Source: JAGRGG01 sp965217265 (GTDB taxonomy: Bacteria > Pseudomonadota > Alphaproteobacteria > Geminicoccales > Geminicoccaceae). Taken from it: a stretch of 64,000 bases of DNA. The stretch is taken from positions 1-64,000 of the forward strand of contig CBDCHP010000013.1 of the NCBI GenBank assembly GCA_965217265.1, written 5' to 3'. Positions 37,902 through 46,962 of this stretch are shown piece after piece. Under the pieces are notes generated by a model. The model made no database searches. It was not told where the DNA came from and saw nothing but the letters and a program-made list of their open reading frames with translations. Position numbers and translations under genes: made by a program. Position 1 is the stretch's first letter; every line of letters begins with the position of its first letter.

Positions 37902-39401
37902 ATGAGAGACAGTATCAAGAAAGCGCACCTCGCTTCGCTCGCCGACCGCTACGTCAAGGGCCAGATCGGCCGGCGCAGTTTCCTGCGCGCCGCCGGCCAG
38001 CTCGGGCTCGGCCTCGGCGCCTTCGGGCTCGGCATGAACCGGCCGTTCGCCGGCTTCAACGGGCGGGCGCTGGCGCAGGGGCTGGAGCCGTCACAAGAGG
38101 TGATGGCGTGGCTCAAAGACGTCGGCCAGCCGTTCGCCGGCACGACGCTGCGGCTCGCGACCGAATCGACCCCGCCGTCCAACGCGATCGCCAACCAGTT
38201 GAAGGGCTACTTCGAGGAGGCGTCGGGCATCAAGATCGAGATCGAGGTGCTGCCGCTCGAACAGGTCTTGCAGAAGCTGACCCTCGACGTCGCCTCGGGC
38301 CTCGGCACCTACGACCTCTACTACATCGACCAGTCCTGGGCCGCGAGCTTCTCCCGCGACGTGTTCGATCCTAGAGAGCAGATCGAGGCCAAGCCCGACC
38401 TCGCCATGCCGAACTACGACATCGACGACTTCCTGCCGGCCCTGGTCGACGGCATCGCCAAGTACGAGGACCGCTGGGTCGGCGTGCCCTACGACATCCC
38501 GATCTTCATCATGATCTATCGAAAGGATGTCTATGACGAGTTGGGCCTCAAGGCGCCCGAGACCCTGCAGCAGTTGCTCGACAACTCCAAGGCGATTACC
38601 GACGCCAAGGGACCGCAGATGTACGGCACCACGGGCCAGATGAAGTCGGGCCACTACAGCCTTGAGTGCGACTGGACGGCGTGGCTCTGGGGGCACGGCG
38701 GCTCGATCTTCAACGCCGACAGGAAGTTCGTCGGCAACGACGAGCGCGGGCTCGAAGCGATGGCCTACTGGGACGAACTGAAGAAGACGATGCCGCCCGG
38801 CGTCGACGGCTGGACCTGGGACGGGCAAGGGCAGTCGGTGGCGCAGGGCGTCGCGGCCTCGATGCTCTCCTGGGGCGAGTTCTTCCCCTCGTTCGACGAT
38901 CCAAACGCCTCCAAGGTCTCCGGCTTGTGCGAGGCCGTCGTGCCGCCGAAGCCGACGCAGAGCCTGCGCACGGTCGAGGAGACCGGTTTCGGCGAGATCC
39001 CCGGCGTCGGCCACCAGGGCGGCAGCTCGCTCGCGGTATCGCAATACTCGAAGAACCCCGACGCCGCCTGGATCTTCATGCAGTGGGCGACCTGCGCCGA
39101 CACGCAGGCGTTGATCACGACCTTGGGCGGCGGGACCGGCCCGACCCGCAGCAGCGTCTACGACGATCCACGCGTCAAGGCCAACGCCAAGGTGGGTGCG
39201 GGGACGACCCGCCACCTCCCCGTCGTGCGCGAGACGATCGCAGAGCATATGGGCTCCGAGCCCGACTTGCCAGAGTGGGCGCAACTGTCGAGCGACACCA
39301 TCCCGGTAGGGCTCGGTCGCTACTTCGCCGGCGAGTACAAGGACGCGAAGACGGCGCTCGACGATATCGCGGGCAAGGTCGACGACGTCCTCGGCGGCTA
39401 A
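37902..39401 (+). CDS. ABC transporter extracellular solute-binding protein (family 1)
   Basis: 499 aa, periplasmic. N-terminal Tat-like signal QIGRRSFLRAAGQLGLGLGAF. The mature part has the SBP family 1 pattern: LRLATESTPPSNAI, LPLEQVLQKLTLDVASG, YDLYYIDQSWAASF, VGVPYDIPIFIMIYRKDVYD. Somewhat longer than maltose-type proteins, as in polyol-binding relatives. Site AAAGAGG precedes the ATG. A hairpin terminator follows directly, which would make it the most abundant product of the operon. Confidence 0.92.
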   Translation: MRDSIKKAHLASLADRYVKGQIGRRSFLRAAGQLGLGLGAFGLGMNRPFAGFNGRALAQGLEPSQEVMAWLKDVGQPFAGTTLRLATESTPPSNAIANQLKGYFEEASGIKIEIEVLPLEQVLQKLTLDVASGLGTYDLYYIDQSWAASFSRDVFDPREQIEAKPDLAMPNYDIDDFLPALVDGIAKYEDRWVGVPYDIPIFIMIYRKDVYDELGLKAPETLQQLLDNSKAITDAKGPQMYGTTGQMKSGHYSLECDWTAWLWGHGGSIFNADRKFVGNDERGLEAMAYWDELKKTMPPGVDGWTWDGQGQSVAQGVAASMLSWGEFFPSFDDPNASKVSGLCEAVVPPKPTQSLRTVEETGFGEIPGVGHQGGSSLAVSQYSKNPDAAWIFMQWATCADTQALITTLGGGTGPTRSSVYDDPRVKANAKVGAGTTRHLPVVRETIAEHMGSEPDLPEWAQLSSDTIPVGLGRYFAGEYKDAKTALDDIAGKVDDVLGG

Positions 39402-39409
39402 GGTTTGTC

Positions 39410-39446
39410 GCCCCGGTCGGCAGCCGTGCCGGCCGGGGCTCTTTTA
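39410..39446 (+). terminator. intra-operon hairpin terminator/attenuator
   Basis: GCCCCGGTCGG and CCGGCCGGGGC (39410-39439) pair with one G-T mismatch, followed by TCTTTT. It lies between the binding-protein and ATPase genes and should reduce ATPase expression relative to the binding protein. Confidence 0.7.
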
Positions 39447-39457
39447 GCGGGGCACGC

Positions 39458-40525
39458 ATGGCGAGCGTCGAGTATCGCGGCATCGGCAAGTCGTTTGGCA
39501 GCTTCGAGGTCATGCGCGACGTCTCGTTCTTGATCGAGGACCAGCAGTTCGTCGTCCTGCTCGGCCCCTCGGGCTGCGGCAAGACCACGCTCTTGCGCAT
39601 GACGGCGGGCCTGGAGCGGGTAACGCGGGGCGATCTCATGATCGGCGGCCGGCGGGTCAACGACCTGCACCCGCGTCGGCGCGACGTCGCGATGGTGTTT
39701 CAGAACTACGCCCTCTATCCGACGATGAAGGTCTACGAGAACATCGCGTTCAGCCTTCAAGTCGCGAAGCTCCCGAAGGCCGAGATCGAGCGCAAGGTGA
39801 CGTGGGCGGCCGAGACCTTGAACCTCACCTCCCACCTCGACCGCTACCCAAAGGAACTCTCCGGCGGGCAGCGGCAGCGCGTCGCGATGGGCCGCGCCAT
39901 GGTGCGCGAGGCGGAAGTCTTCCTGTTCGATGAGCCGCTCTCCAACCTCGACGCCAAGCTGCGCGCGCACATGCGCTTCGAGATCCGCCAACTGCACAAC
40001 CGTCTCGGCACCACGACGATCTACGTCACGCACGACCAGATCGAGGCGATGACGATGGCCGACAGGATCGTCCTGTTCAAGGCCGGTAACATCGAGCAGA
40101 TCGGCACGCCCGACGAGGTCTACGAGCGCCCGGCCAGCCTCTACGTCGCCGACTTCGTCGGCTCGCCGACGATGAACTTCGTCGAGGGCGCGATCGAGGC
40201 CGCGAACAGCGCCTTGGCCGTGCGCTCGAACGATCTGGCGCTGCGCCTGCCGGCATCCTCGACGGCGCGGGCGGGCCAGCGCGTCGTCTGCGGCGTCCGG
40301 CCGGGCGACCTGCGGCTCGACCCTGAGGGCGGCATCGTCGGGAGCGTAGTCCTCACCGAGACGACCGGTCCCGACCTCCACCTGCACGCCGACATCGGCG
40401 GGCGCGACCTGATCGCGATCGTGCCCAAGGGCACGCGCCTAGCACCCGGCGAGACGGTGCGTCTCGCGGTCGATCCCGAGCACGTTCACGTTTTCGACGC
40501 CGAGAGCGAGCGTCGGGTCGATTAG
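39458..40525 (+). CDS. ABC transporter ATP-binding protein (MalK/UgpC type)
   Basis: 355 aa. Walker A LLGPSGCGKTTLLR, Q-loop VFQNYALYPTMKVYENI, signature LSGGQRQRVAMGRAM, Walker B VFLFDEPLSNLDAKL, switch His in YVTHDQIEAMTMADRI, and a C-terminal TOBE domain (VCGVRPGDLRLDPEGG). Start ATG 39458 has only a weak GGGG site. Last gene of the importer operon; the stop is directly followed by palindromic repeat copy C. Confidence 0.94.
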   Translation: MASVEYRGIGKSFGSFEVMRDVSFLIEDQQFVVLLGPSGCGKTTLLRMTAGLERVTRGDLMIGGRRVNDLHPRRRDVAMVFQNYALYPTMKVYENIAFSLQVAKLPKAEIERKVTWAAETLNLTSHLDRYPKELSGGQRQRVAMGRAMVREAEVFLFDEPLSNLDAKLRAHMRFEIRQLHNRLGTTTIYVTHDQIEAMTMADRIVLFKAGNIEQIGTPDEVYERPASLYVADFVGSPTMNFVEGAIEAANSALAVRSNDLALRLPASSTARAGQRVVCGVRPGDLRLDPEGGIVGSVVLTETTGPDLHLHADIGGRDLIAIVPKGTRLAPGETVRLAVDPEHVHVFDAESERRVD

Positions 40526-40527
40526 AG

Positions 40528-40672
40528 AATGCTTTGCATCCGCTGCGCGGGGCTTCTTTTCTTCTTTTTTGCTAGTGTTAACGTCTGAGACTAGCCTCAA
40601 CGCCAGAGCTAGCCTCGGACAACGACGAAAAAAGAGAAGAAAAGAGCCGCGCGCAGCGCCGCGAAGCGAAAG
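40528..40672 (+). repeat. palindromic intergenic repeat, copy C
   Basis: 145 bp from 3 nt after the ATPase stop to 7 nt before the MocR start. Arms GCTTTGCATCCGCTGCGCGGGG and CCGCGCGCAGCG..GCGAAGC, T-rich and A-rich arms, TAGTGTTAACG (GTTAAC 40577-40582), inner stem GAGACTAGC/GCTAGCCTC. Confidence 0.85.
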
Positions 40673-40679
40673 AGACGCA

Positions 40680-42167
40680 ATGGTCCGACGCATCGACCAC
40701 GCCGCTTGGGACCGCCTGTTCGCCCGCACCGTCGCCAGCGGCCGGCCGCTCCAGGCGCGGCTGCGCGAGATGGTAGTCGCCGCCGTCGCCGAGGGCTGGC
40801 TCGCGCCCGACACGCCTTTGCCGTCGAGCCGCGAGATGGCGCAGCGGCTCGGCGTCGCCCGCAACACCGTTCTCCTCGCCTACCAGCGGCTGATCGACGA
40901 GGAGGTGCTCGAAGCGCGCGAGCGCAGCGGCTACTTCGTGCGCGACGTTGCCCTCGCGCCCGGCCTCGGCGGCGGGCCGACGCCTTTGGCCGCGAACACC
41001 GTCGCCGACTGGGGGGATCGCCTCGCCGTGCGGCCGACGCAGCAGCGCAACATCGCCAAGCCGCAGGACTGGCTGAGCAGCCCCTACCCGTTCCTCTACG
41101 GCCAGTTCGACCCCGCCTTGTTCCCGATCAATGACTGGCGAGCGTGCGCGCGTCAGGCGCTGAGCGTGCTGGAGGTCCGCGGCTGGGGGGGCGATCTGAT
41201 CGACGGCGACGATCCCGACCTCGTCGAGCAGATCCGCACGCGCGTGCTGCCGCGACGCGGCATCTGGGCCGGTAGCGACGAGATCATGGTGACGCTCGGC
41301 GCGCAGCAAGCGCTCTACGTGCTGGCCGAACTCCTGATCCGGCCCGACACCGTCGTCGGCATCGAGGAGCCCGGCTACCCGGACGCGCGCAACATCTTCG
41401 CCCTCAAGACAAGGCACCTGCGGCCGCTCGCGATCGACGCCGGCGGCGTCGTGCCGGACACGATCCCCGACGACTGCCGCTTGCTCTTCGTGACGCCGAG
41501 CCGCCAGTGCCCGACCGGGGCGCGTATGCCGCCGAAGCGACGCCAGCGCCTGCTCGACCTCGCCGCGTCGCGCGACCTCGTGCTGATCGAGGACGACTAC
41601 GAGAGCAATTTTGGCCTGACCCCCGAGGCGTCGCCGGCCCTCTACGGCCTCGACCGGGGCGGCCGGGTCCTCTACGTCGGCAGCCTGTCGAAGACGCTGG
41701 CCCCCGGGCTGCGGCTCGGCTACATCGTCGGCCCGCGCGAGGTCGTGCGCGAGGCGCGGGCGCTGCGCCGCTTGATGCTGCGCCACGCGCCGGCCAACAA
41801 CCAGCGGGCGCTCGCGCTGTTCTTGGCGCTCGGCCACTTCGACCGCCTGCTGCGCAAGAAGATCGAGGTGGTTCAGGAGCGTGCCGCCGCGGTGCACGGG
41901 GCGCTGGCGCACCATCTGCCGGACTTCGAGCCGGACTACGGCGTGGGCGGATCGAGCCTCTGGATCAAGGCGCCCGAGGGGCTCGACGCCCGATTACTCG
42001 CCGAGCGTGCCCAAGCCGACGGCGTCCTGATCGAGCCGGGCGATGTGTTCTTCATGAACGATCGCCCACCGTGCCGCTACTTTCGCTTGGGCTTCTCCTC
42101 GATCCCCACCAACCGCGTCGAGAAGGGCATCGCGACCCTGGCCCGCGTCGCCCGCGCGATGGCGTGA
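40680..42167 (+). CDS. MocR-family (GntR-type HTH plus aminotransferase-like domain) regulator
   Basis: 495 aa. N-terminal winged helix (LPSSREMAQRLGVARNTVLL, AYQRLIDEEVLEARERSGYF) joined to a fold-type I PLP domain with GAQQALYVLAELL, EEPGYPDARNIF, DDYESNFG and the PLP-lysine region YVGSLSKTLAPGLRLGYIVG. MocR proteins (for example PdxR) use PLP as an effector to control vitamin B6, GABA or taurine genes; the target here is unclear. ATG 40680 lies just behind palindromic repeat copy C with only AAGAGAC as ribosome site, so the promoter must lie in or before the repeat. Confidence 0.92.
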   Translation: MVRRIDHAAWDRLFARTVASGRPLQARLREMVVAAVAEGWLAPDTPLPSSREMAQRLGVARNTVLLAYQRLIDEEVLEARERSGYFVRDVALAPGLGGGPTPLAANTVADWGDRLAVRPTQQRNIAKPQDWLSSPYPFLYGQFDPALFPINDWRACARQALSVLEVRGWGGDLIDGDDPDLVEQIRTRVLPRRGIWAGSDEIMVTLGAQQALYVLAELLIRPDTVVGIEEPGYPDARNIFALKTRHLRPLAIDAGGVVPDTIPDDCRLLFVTPSRQCPTGARMPPKRRQRLLDLAASRDLVLIEDDYESNFGLTPEASPALYGLDRGGRVLYVGSLSKTLAPGLRLGYIVGPREVVREARALRRLMLRHAPANNQRALALFLALGHFDRLLRKKIEVVQERAAAVHGALAHHLPDFEPDYGVGGSSLWIKAPEGLDARLLAERAQADGVLIEPGDVFFMNDRPPCRYFRLGFSSIPTNRVEKGIATLARVARAMA

Positions 42168-42277
42168 GGCCGTGACGACCGCCGCCGGACTTGACGCGGC
42201 ACGACCCTCCCAGCATGAGGACGCCTGTCCCGCCGTGCGAGACGTTCTCGCCCCCCTCTCCTCGACAGGCTTGATCA

Positions 42278-43018
42278 ATGATCGAACGGGCGCTCTCGCT
42301 GCTGCGCGAACTCTCCTTGGCCGAGCGGCCGCTCTCGCTGCCGGAACTCGGGCGCCGCCTCGCCATCCCCAAGCCCACCCTGCACCGCTTGGCGCGCGGC
42401 ATGGAGGATCTGGGCTACATCGCCCGCACGGAGGACGGGCGCTCGCTCGTGCCGGGGCCGCGCCTGACCGAGATCGGCCTCGGCGTGGTCCGCTTCCAGG
42501 CCTCGCGGGCGCCCGTCCACGCCGTCTTGGAGGACTTGGCCGGCGAGGTCGGCGAGACCTGCAACCTCGTCACGCTGGACGGCCACAAAATCCGCTACAC
42601 CGACCGGGTCGAGACGGCGTGGCCCCTGCGCCTCGCCTTCAGGATCGGCCAGCACGTGCCGATGCACGCGACATCGACGGGTAAGCTGCTCTTGGCGCTC
42701 CAGCCCGAGGACAGGCAAGCCAAGCTGTTGAGTGCCTTGAAGCTGGAGCGGCTGACCGAGCGGACGATCGCCGACCCGGTGGCGCTGGCGGGGGAGTTGG
42801 CGGCGATCCGGCGGCGCGGCTACAGCACCGACAACGAGGAGTTCCTGCCCGGCATGGTCGCCGTTGCCGTGCCGGTGCGGATCGACGACGGCCCGCCGGT
42901 CGCCGCCGTCTCGATCCACGCCCCGACCCAGCGGCGCACGATCGACGACCTCGCCGGCCACCTGCCCCGCCTGCGCGACGCCGCCGCCAAGATCGGTCGC
43001 CTGCTCGCCCCGTCGTGA
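42278..43018 (+). CDS. IclR-family transcriptional regulator
   Basis: 246 aa. Winged helix ALSLLRELSLAERPLSLPEL and GRRLAIPKPTLHRLARGMED, then the IclR effector domain with HVPMHATSTGKLLLAL and GYSTDNEEFLPGMVAVAVPV. An in-frame TGA two codons before ATG 42278 fixes the start. It probably controls the neighbouring choline-dehydrogenase-like gene and the TRAP transporter, whose shared promoter region has matching repeats. Confidence 0.92.
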   Translation: MIERALSLLRELSLAERPLSLPELGRRLAIPKPTLHRLARGMEDLGYIARTEDGRSLVPGPRLTEIGLGVVRFQASRAPVHAVLEDLAGEVGETCNLVTLDGHKIRYTDRVETAWPLRLAFRIGQHVPMHATSTGKLLLALQPEDRQAKLLSALKLERLTERTIADPVALAGELAAIRRRGYSTDNEEFLPGMVAVAVPVRIDDGPPVAAVSIHAPTQRRTIDDLAGHLPRLRDAAAKIGRLLAPS

Positions 43019-43050
43019 GCCCTCGGTCTTCGATCGCTCTCCGCCTCACA

Positions 43051-43172
43051 CCCCGGGCTTGATCCGGGGCCAACACGCCCTCGCCCGAAAGCCGCTCGAT
43101 GAACGTCTCGGCGGCTTGAACCGCTAGGCCCCGGATCAAAGCCTGCCCCCGACTGGATCGGGGGTCCGGGGC
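43051..43172. repeat. REP-like palindromes between iclR-type and GMC genes
   Basis: CCCCGGGCTTGATCCGGGG (about 43051-43069) and, in opposite sense, GGCCCCGGATC with GGATCGGGGGTCCGGGG (43127-43172). The family of short CCGG-stem repeats with TTGATC core is common in intergenic DNA of alphaproteobacteria. Located between convergent genes; may end both transcripts. Confidence 0.6.
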
Positions 43173-43212
43173 GTGGCCTGTCTCAAGCCGCCTGAGACTC
43201 GGCCCTCACCCC

Positions 43213-44871
43213 TCAAGCGGCGACCGTTCCCGGTTCCGCCCGCACGCCCCGCTTGGCGTCGGCCAGGATCATGTCGGCCGCCTTCTCGCCGATCATGATC
43301 GTCGGCGCGTTGGTGTTGCCCGAGACGAGCGTCGGCATGATCGAGGCGTCGGCGACGCGCAGGCCGGCGATGCCGTGGACCCTGAGCCGCGGATCGACCA
43401 CGGCCTTGTCGTCGGTGCCCATCTTCGCCGTGCCGACCGGGTGGTAGATCGTCGTCGCCGTGGCGCGCGCGTGGTCGAGTAGGGCTTCGTCGCTGACGGT
43501 GGCGGGGCCGGGGCGGACCTCCTCGACGATGAAGCGCTTGAGCGCTGCGGTCGCGGCCAGCTTGCGCGAGAGCCTCATCCCGGCGACGATGACGCGGCAG
43601 TCGGTCTCGGTGTCGAGAAAGTTCATGAAGATCTCAGGGGCGGCCTTGGGATCGCCCGATCGCGGCGTCACGCGGCCGCGGCTCTCGGGCCGCAACTGGC
43701 AGACTGAGGCGGTGATGCCCGAGTAGCGGTGCAGGCCCTCGCCGGGGCTGTCGGTGCTGAGCGGCTGGATGTGGAACTGGACGTCGGGCGTCTCCAGCGC
43801 CGGGTCGGTCTTGGCGAAGATGCAAAGCTGGCTCGCGCCCATGCTCATCGGTCCCTTACGAAACAGGATGTATTCGAGCCCGATCATCATCTTGCGGACG
43901 GGGTGGTTGACCTCGTCGTTGAGCGTGCGCCGGTTCAAGCGGTAGATCGCGCGGGCCTGGAGGTGGTCTTGCAGGTTCTCGCCGACGCCGGGGAGCGCGT
44001 GGAGCGTCGGCACGCCGATAGCGTCCATGACCTCGGGCCGGCCGACGCCGGAGAGTTCGAGCAATTGCGGCGTGTGGACGGCGCCCGCCGACAAGATCAC
44101 CTCGTTCGCCGCGCGCGCCGTGCGGGTCGTATCGCCGTGGCGGTAGACGACGCCGGCGGCGCGCCCGTCCTCGATCAGGACGCGCAGGCTCGGCGCTTGC
44201 GTCCGCACCTCCAGGTTCGGGCGCTTCAAGGCGGGGCGCAGGAACGCGACCGCGCTCGAACAGCGCCAGCCGTTCTTGGCGGTGAGCTGGAAGTAGCCCG
44301 CGCCCTCCTGGCTGGCGCCGTTGAAGTCATCGTTTCTGGGGATGCCGATCGTCTCGGCCGCCTCGATGTAGGCGTCGCACACGTCGCGCCGCACGCGCAT
44401 GTTCGAGACGTGCAAGGGGCCACCCGTGCCGTGGTAGGCGTCCTCGCCGCGCTCTTGGTTCTCGGACTTGCGAAAATACGGCAGCACGTCGTCGAACGAC
44501 CAGCCGGTGCAGCCCGCCTGCCGCCAGACGTCGTAGTCTCGCGCTTGGCCACGGATGTAGAGGAGGCCGTTGATCGAGGAGGACCCGCCGAGGCCCAACC
44601 CGCGCGGGTAGGTGATCGAGCGCCCGTTCAAGCCGGGGTCGGGCGCCGTTTTCAGGCACCAGTCGGTCTTAACGTTGCCCATCGTCTTGAAGTAGCCGAC
44701 CGGCACGTGGACCCAGATATTGCGGTCGCGCCCGCCCGCCTCCAGCAGCAAGACGCGGTTCTTCGGGTCGGCCGAGAGGCGGTTGGCGAGCACGCAGCCG
44801 GCCGATCCCGCCCCGACGACGATGTAGTCGAACGTCTCATCGGTCCCGGCTGTCGTCGTTTGGTCCGGCAT
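43213..44871 (-). CDS. GMC oxidoreductase, choline dehydrogenase-like
   Basis: 552 aa FAD enzyme. N-terminal FAD fold FDYIVVGAGSAGCVLANRLS, GMC signature 1 YPRGLGLGGSSSINGLLYIRG, signature 2 LSAGAVHTPQLLELSGVG, and the C-terminal active-site region YHPVGTAKMG and NTNAPTIMIGEKAADMI. It oxidises a primary alcohol such as choline or a related compound. ATG 44871 has AGGGGG upstream; the ORF can extend 9 nt to GTG. Divergent from the TRAP transporter, suggesting that the transporter's substrate is its own. No betaine-aldehyde dehydrogenase is nearby. Confidence 0.92.
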   Translation of the reverse strand: MPDQTTTAGTDETFDYIVVGAGSAGCVLANRLSADPKNRVLLLEAGGRDRNIWVHVPVGYFKTMGNVKTDWCLKTAPDPGLNGRSITYPRGLGLGGSSSINGLLYIRGQARDYDVWRQAGCTGWSFDDVLPYFRKSENQERGEDAYHGTGGPLHVSNMRVRRDVCDAYIEAAETIGIPRNDDFNGASQEGAGYFQLTAKNGWRCSSAVAFLRPALKRPNLEVRTQAPSLRVLIEDGRAAGVVYRHGDTTRTARAANEVILSAGAVHTPQLLELSGVGRPEVMDAIGVPTLHALPGVGENLQDHLQARAIYRLNRRTLNDEVNHPVRKMMIGLEYILFRKGPMSMGASQLCIFAKTDPALETPDVQFHIQPLSTDSPGEGLHRYSGITASVCQLRPESRGRVTPRSGDPKAAPEIFMNFLDTETDCRVIVAGMRLSRKLAATAALKRFIVEEVRPGPATVSDEALLDHARATATTIYHPVGTAKMGTDDKAVVDPRLRVHGIAGLRVADASIMPTLVSGNTNAPTIMIGEKAADMILADAKRGVRAEPGTVAA

Positions 44872-44885
44872 GTTCAGCACCCCCT

Positions 44886-45070
44886 ACGTTTCATTTTGTG
44901 AGATTTCTTATCTCAAGATAGACAAGTTTTATCAAGAGCGCAAATCTCTTTTGGGTTATTTCTCATGCAAATCAACTTCTACGAGGAAAAATCGATTTCA
45001 ATGCCCCCCCGATGAAAGGGTTGTCAAACACGGTTGCTCATGTTTTATGAGATATAACGTTTCGTTGAAA
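44886..45070. promoter_or_regulatory. divergent AT-rich promoter region with repeated operator-like motifs
   Basis: The GMC/TRAP intergenic region is much AT-richer than the genes. ACGTTTCATTTTGTGAGAT (44886-44904) is echoed by TTTTATGAGATAT (45043-45055) next to AACGTTTCGTTGAAA (45056-45070). TGAGATTTCTTATCTCA (44899-44915) is an inverted repeat. These are plausible sites for the IclR-type protein encoded downstream of the pair. Confidence 0.45.
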
Positions 45071-45126
45071 GAGACGGAATAGCGCCCCGGCGGCGATCTG
45101 GCCGGCGGGGCAGCAGGGAGGAAAAC

Positions 45127-46353
45127 ATGCACGACTCGAAGCTCGCCATGTCGCGGCGCGACCTCGGCCGCGTCGCCGGCCGGTTCGGCTGGACCTCGAC
45201 CCTGGTGGCGCTCGGCGCGATGACCGGGACGGTCACGCTCGACATGCTGGGTCAGGCGGCGGCGCAGGAGGCGCGCAAGCGCGAGTTAAAGCCGGCCAAG
45301 CACACCTTCAAGTTCGGCGCCTCCGGCTTCAACGAGACCAACCTCGACATCCAAAAGTCGGGCCAGTTGTTCTTCGCCAAGGACATCGAGGACCGCACCG
45401 ACGGCGAGATCCGGATCGAGTTCTACGGTTCCAACCAGATCTGCGGCCAACTCGACTGCGTGCAGAAGACGCAGCAGCGCATCGTGCAGATCTTCTCGGC
45501 CTCGACGCAGAACTCGTCCGGCAACGCGCCCTACTACAACATCCTCGACTTCGCCTATATGTTCCCGAGCCGCGCCTCGCAGTATTATTTCTTCTACCAC
45601 CCAAGGAGCATGGACATCCTGCGCAACCCGTTGCGCGAGATGCACAAGATCCAGTTCCTGTTCACCCACTGCGAGCTTCGCGGCCTGATGCTCGGGCGCA
45701 AGTGGCAGGAGCGGCCGACGGTGAGCAAGCTGGAGGAGATCGAGGGCACCAAGAACCGCGTCACCGGCACGCAACTCGGCCGGATCGCGATGGAGCAACT
45801 CCAGCTCAACCCCGTGCCGATCGCCTGGGAGGAGACCCTGGACGGGCTGCGCCAGGGGCTGCTCGACGGGGCCGAGACCTGGATGGGGGCGGCGGGCTAC
45901 GCCAACATGTCGCCCGTGCTTGGCCAAGCCGTCGATCTGCGCTTCTTCAGCGGCAACGAGCACACGGCGATGAACAGCGATGTCTTCGACGAATTGGAGC
46001 CCGCCTTCCAAGACGCGATCATGGAGTCGGCCTACACCGCCCAGGTCCACGTCCAAGGCGCGCACGAGGCGGCGCTGGTCAACATCATCGGCGCCACCAA
46101 CCCGCAGTTGCCGGGCACGCTGTTCGCCGAGAACGGGGTCAAGGTCGCGACGCTGCCCGACGAGGAGATCGAGAAGGCCGAGCAATTGTGCGCGCCGGAG
46201 TTCAATCCCGGCCCTTGGGAATCCTGGCGCGAGCGGCTCTCGGGCTGGGCCGGCGGCGTTGACGTCTACCAGGAGATCCACAAGGTCGCCCGCGAGATCC
46301 CCCGCGACACCAACCCGGTCAACGTCCCGCCGCGACGCTGGTGGAAGGCGTAA
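45127..46353 (+). CDS. TRAP transporter solute-binding protein (DctP-like, Tat-exported)
   Basis: 408 aa, periplasmic. Tat motif SRRDLGRVAGRFG near the N-terminus. TRAP-type binding protein with the substrate-anchoring Arg region (VTGTQLGRIAMEQLQLNPVP) and ETWMGAAGYANMS. Site GGAGGAAA precedes the ATG. First gene of a complete DctPQM set; imports an organic acid or a similar anionic solute by sodium-coupled transport. Confidence 0.88.
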   Translation: MHDSKLAMSRRDLGRVAGRFGWTSTLVALGAMTGTVTLDMLGQAAAQEARKRELKPAKHTFKFGASGFNETNLDIQKSGQLFFAKDIEDRTDGEIRIEFYGSNQICGQLDCVQKTQQRIVQIFSASTQNSSGNAPYYNILDFAYMFPSRASQYYFFYHPRSMDILRNPLREMHKIQFLFTHCELRGLMLGRKWQERPTVSKLEEIEGTKNRVTGTQLGRIAMEQLQLNPVPIAWEETLDGLRQGLLDGAETWMGAAGYANMSPVLGQAVDLRFFSGNEHTAMNSDVFDELEPAFQDAIMESAYTAQVHVQGAHEAALVNIIGATNPQLPGTLFAENGVKVATLPDEEIEKAEQLCAPEFNPGPWESWRERLSGWAGGVDVYQEIHKVAREIPRDTNPVNVPPRRWWKA

Positions 46354-46426
46354 GTCCTAAGGCCGACGGTCCGCCGACAGGGCCGCCGCTGACTTGAAGC
46401 AACGAAGAAACAAGGGGAGAGGCATC

Positions 46427-46957
46427 ATGGCCTGGATCATGCCCGTCTACGGCTGGCTGGACCGCAACCTCGAACGGGTGCTGATCATTGTCGCCTACGG
46501 GGCGATGGCCTCGATCATCTTCGTCGAGGTCATCCAACGTTTCGCCTTCGAGACGCAAGCGCCCTGGTCGACGACGATCCCGATCTACTTCTTCATCTGG
46601 ATCACGTGGCTGGGCGCTTCCTATAACGTCCGCCTGCGCAGCCACTTGGCCTTCACCGAGTTCCGCGGCCGGATGCCCTACAAGGCGCAGTACGGCTGCG
46701 TCGTCCTCGACCACGTCTTGTGGATTGGCTTCGGCCTCATGGTGATCTGGCACTCGATCAACCTAGTCGGGATCTTGCAGATGAACTTCGCCGTGGTGCC
46801 CGGCACCGACGAGGTCATGCAGTGGTGGTTCTACATGGCGCTCCCAGTCTGCTGGTCGCTCCTCGTCCTTCGCTGCTTGCAGAACATCGCCGAGGACACG
46901 CGACGCTACCGCCGCCGCGAGCCCTTCGTCCTCAACGCGGCACTCGGGGAAGGGTAG
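46427..46957 (+). CDS. TRAP transporter small permease (DctQ)
   Basis: 176 aa from ATG 46427 (GGGGAGAGG upstream). Four hydrophobic segments, with the DctQ-type VEVIQRFAFETQAPW and YFFIWITWLGASYNVRLRSH. Forms the membrane complex with DctM. Confidence 0.88.
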   Translation: MAWIMPVYGWLDRNLERVLIIVAYGAMASIIFVEVIQRFAFETQAPWSTTIPIYFFIWITWLGASYNVRLRSHLAFTEFRGRMPYKAQYGCVVLDHVLWIGFGLMVIWHSINLVGILQMNFAVVPGTDEVMQWWFYMALPVCWSLLVLRCLQNIAEDTRRYRRREPFVLNAALGEG

Positions 46958-46962
46958 GCACG

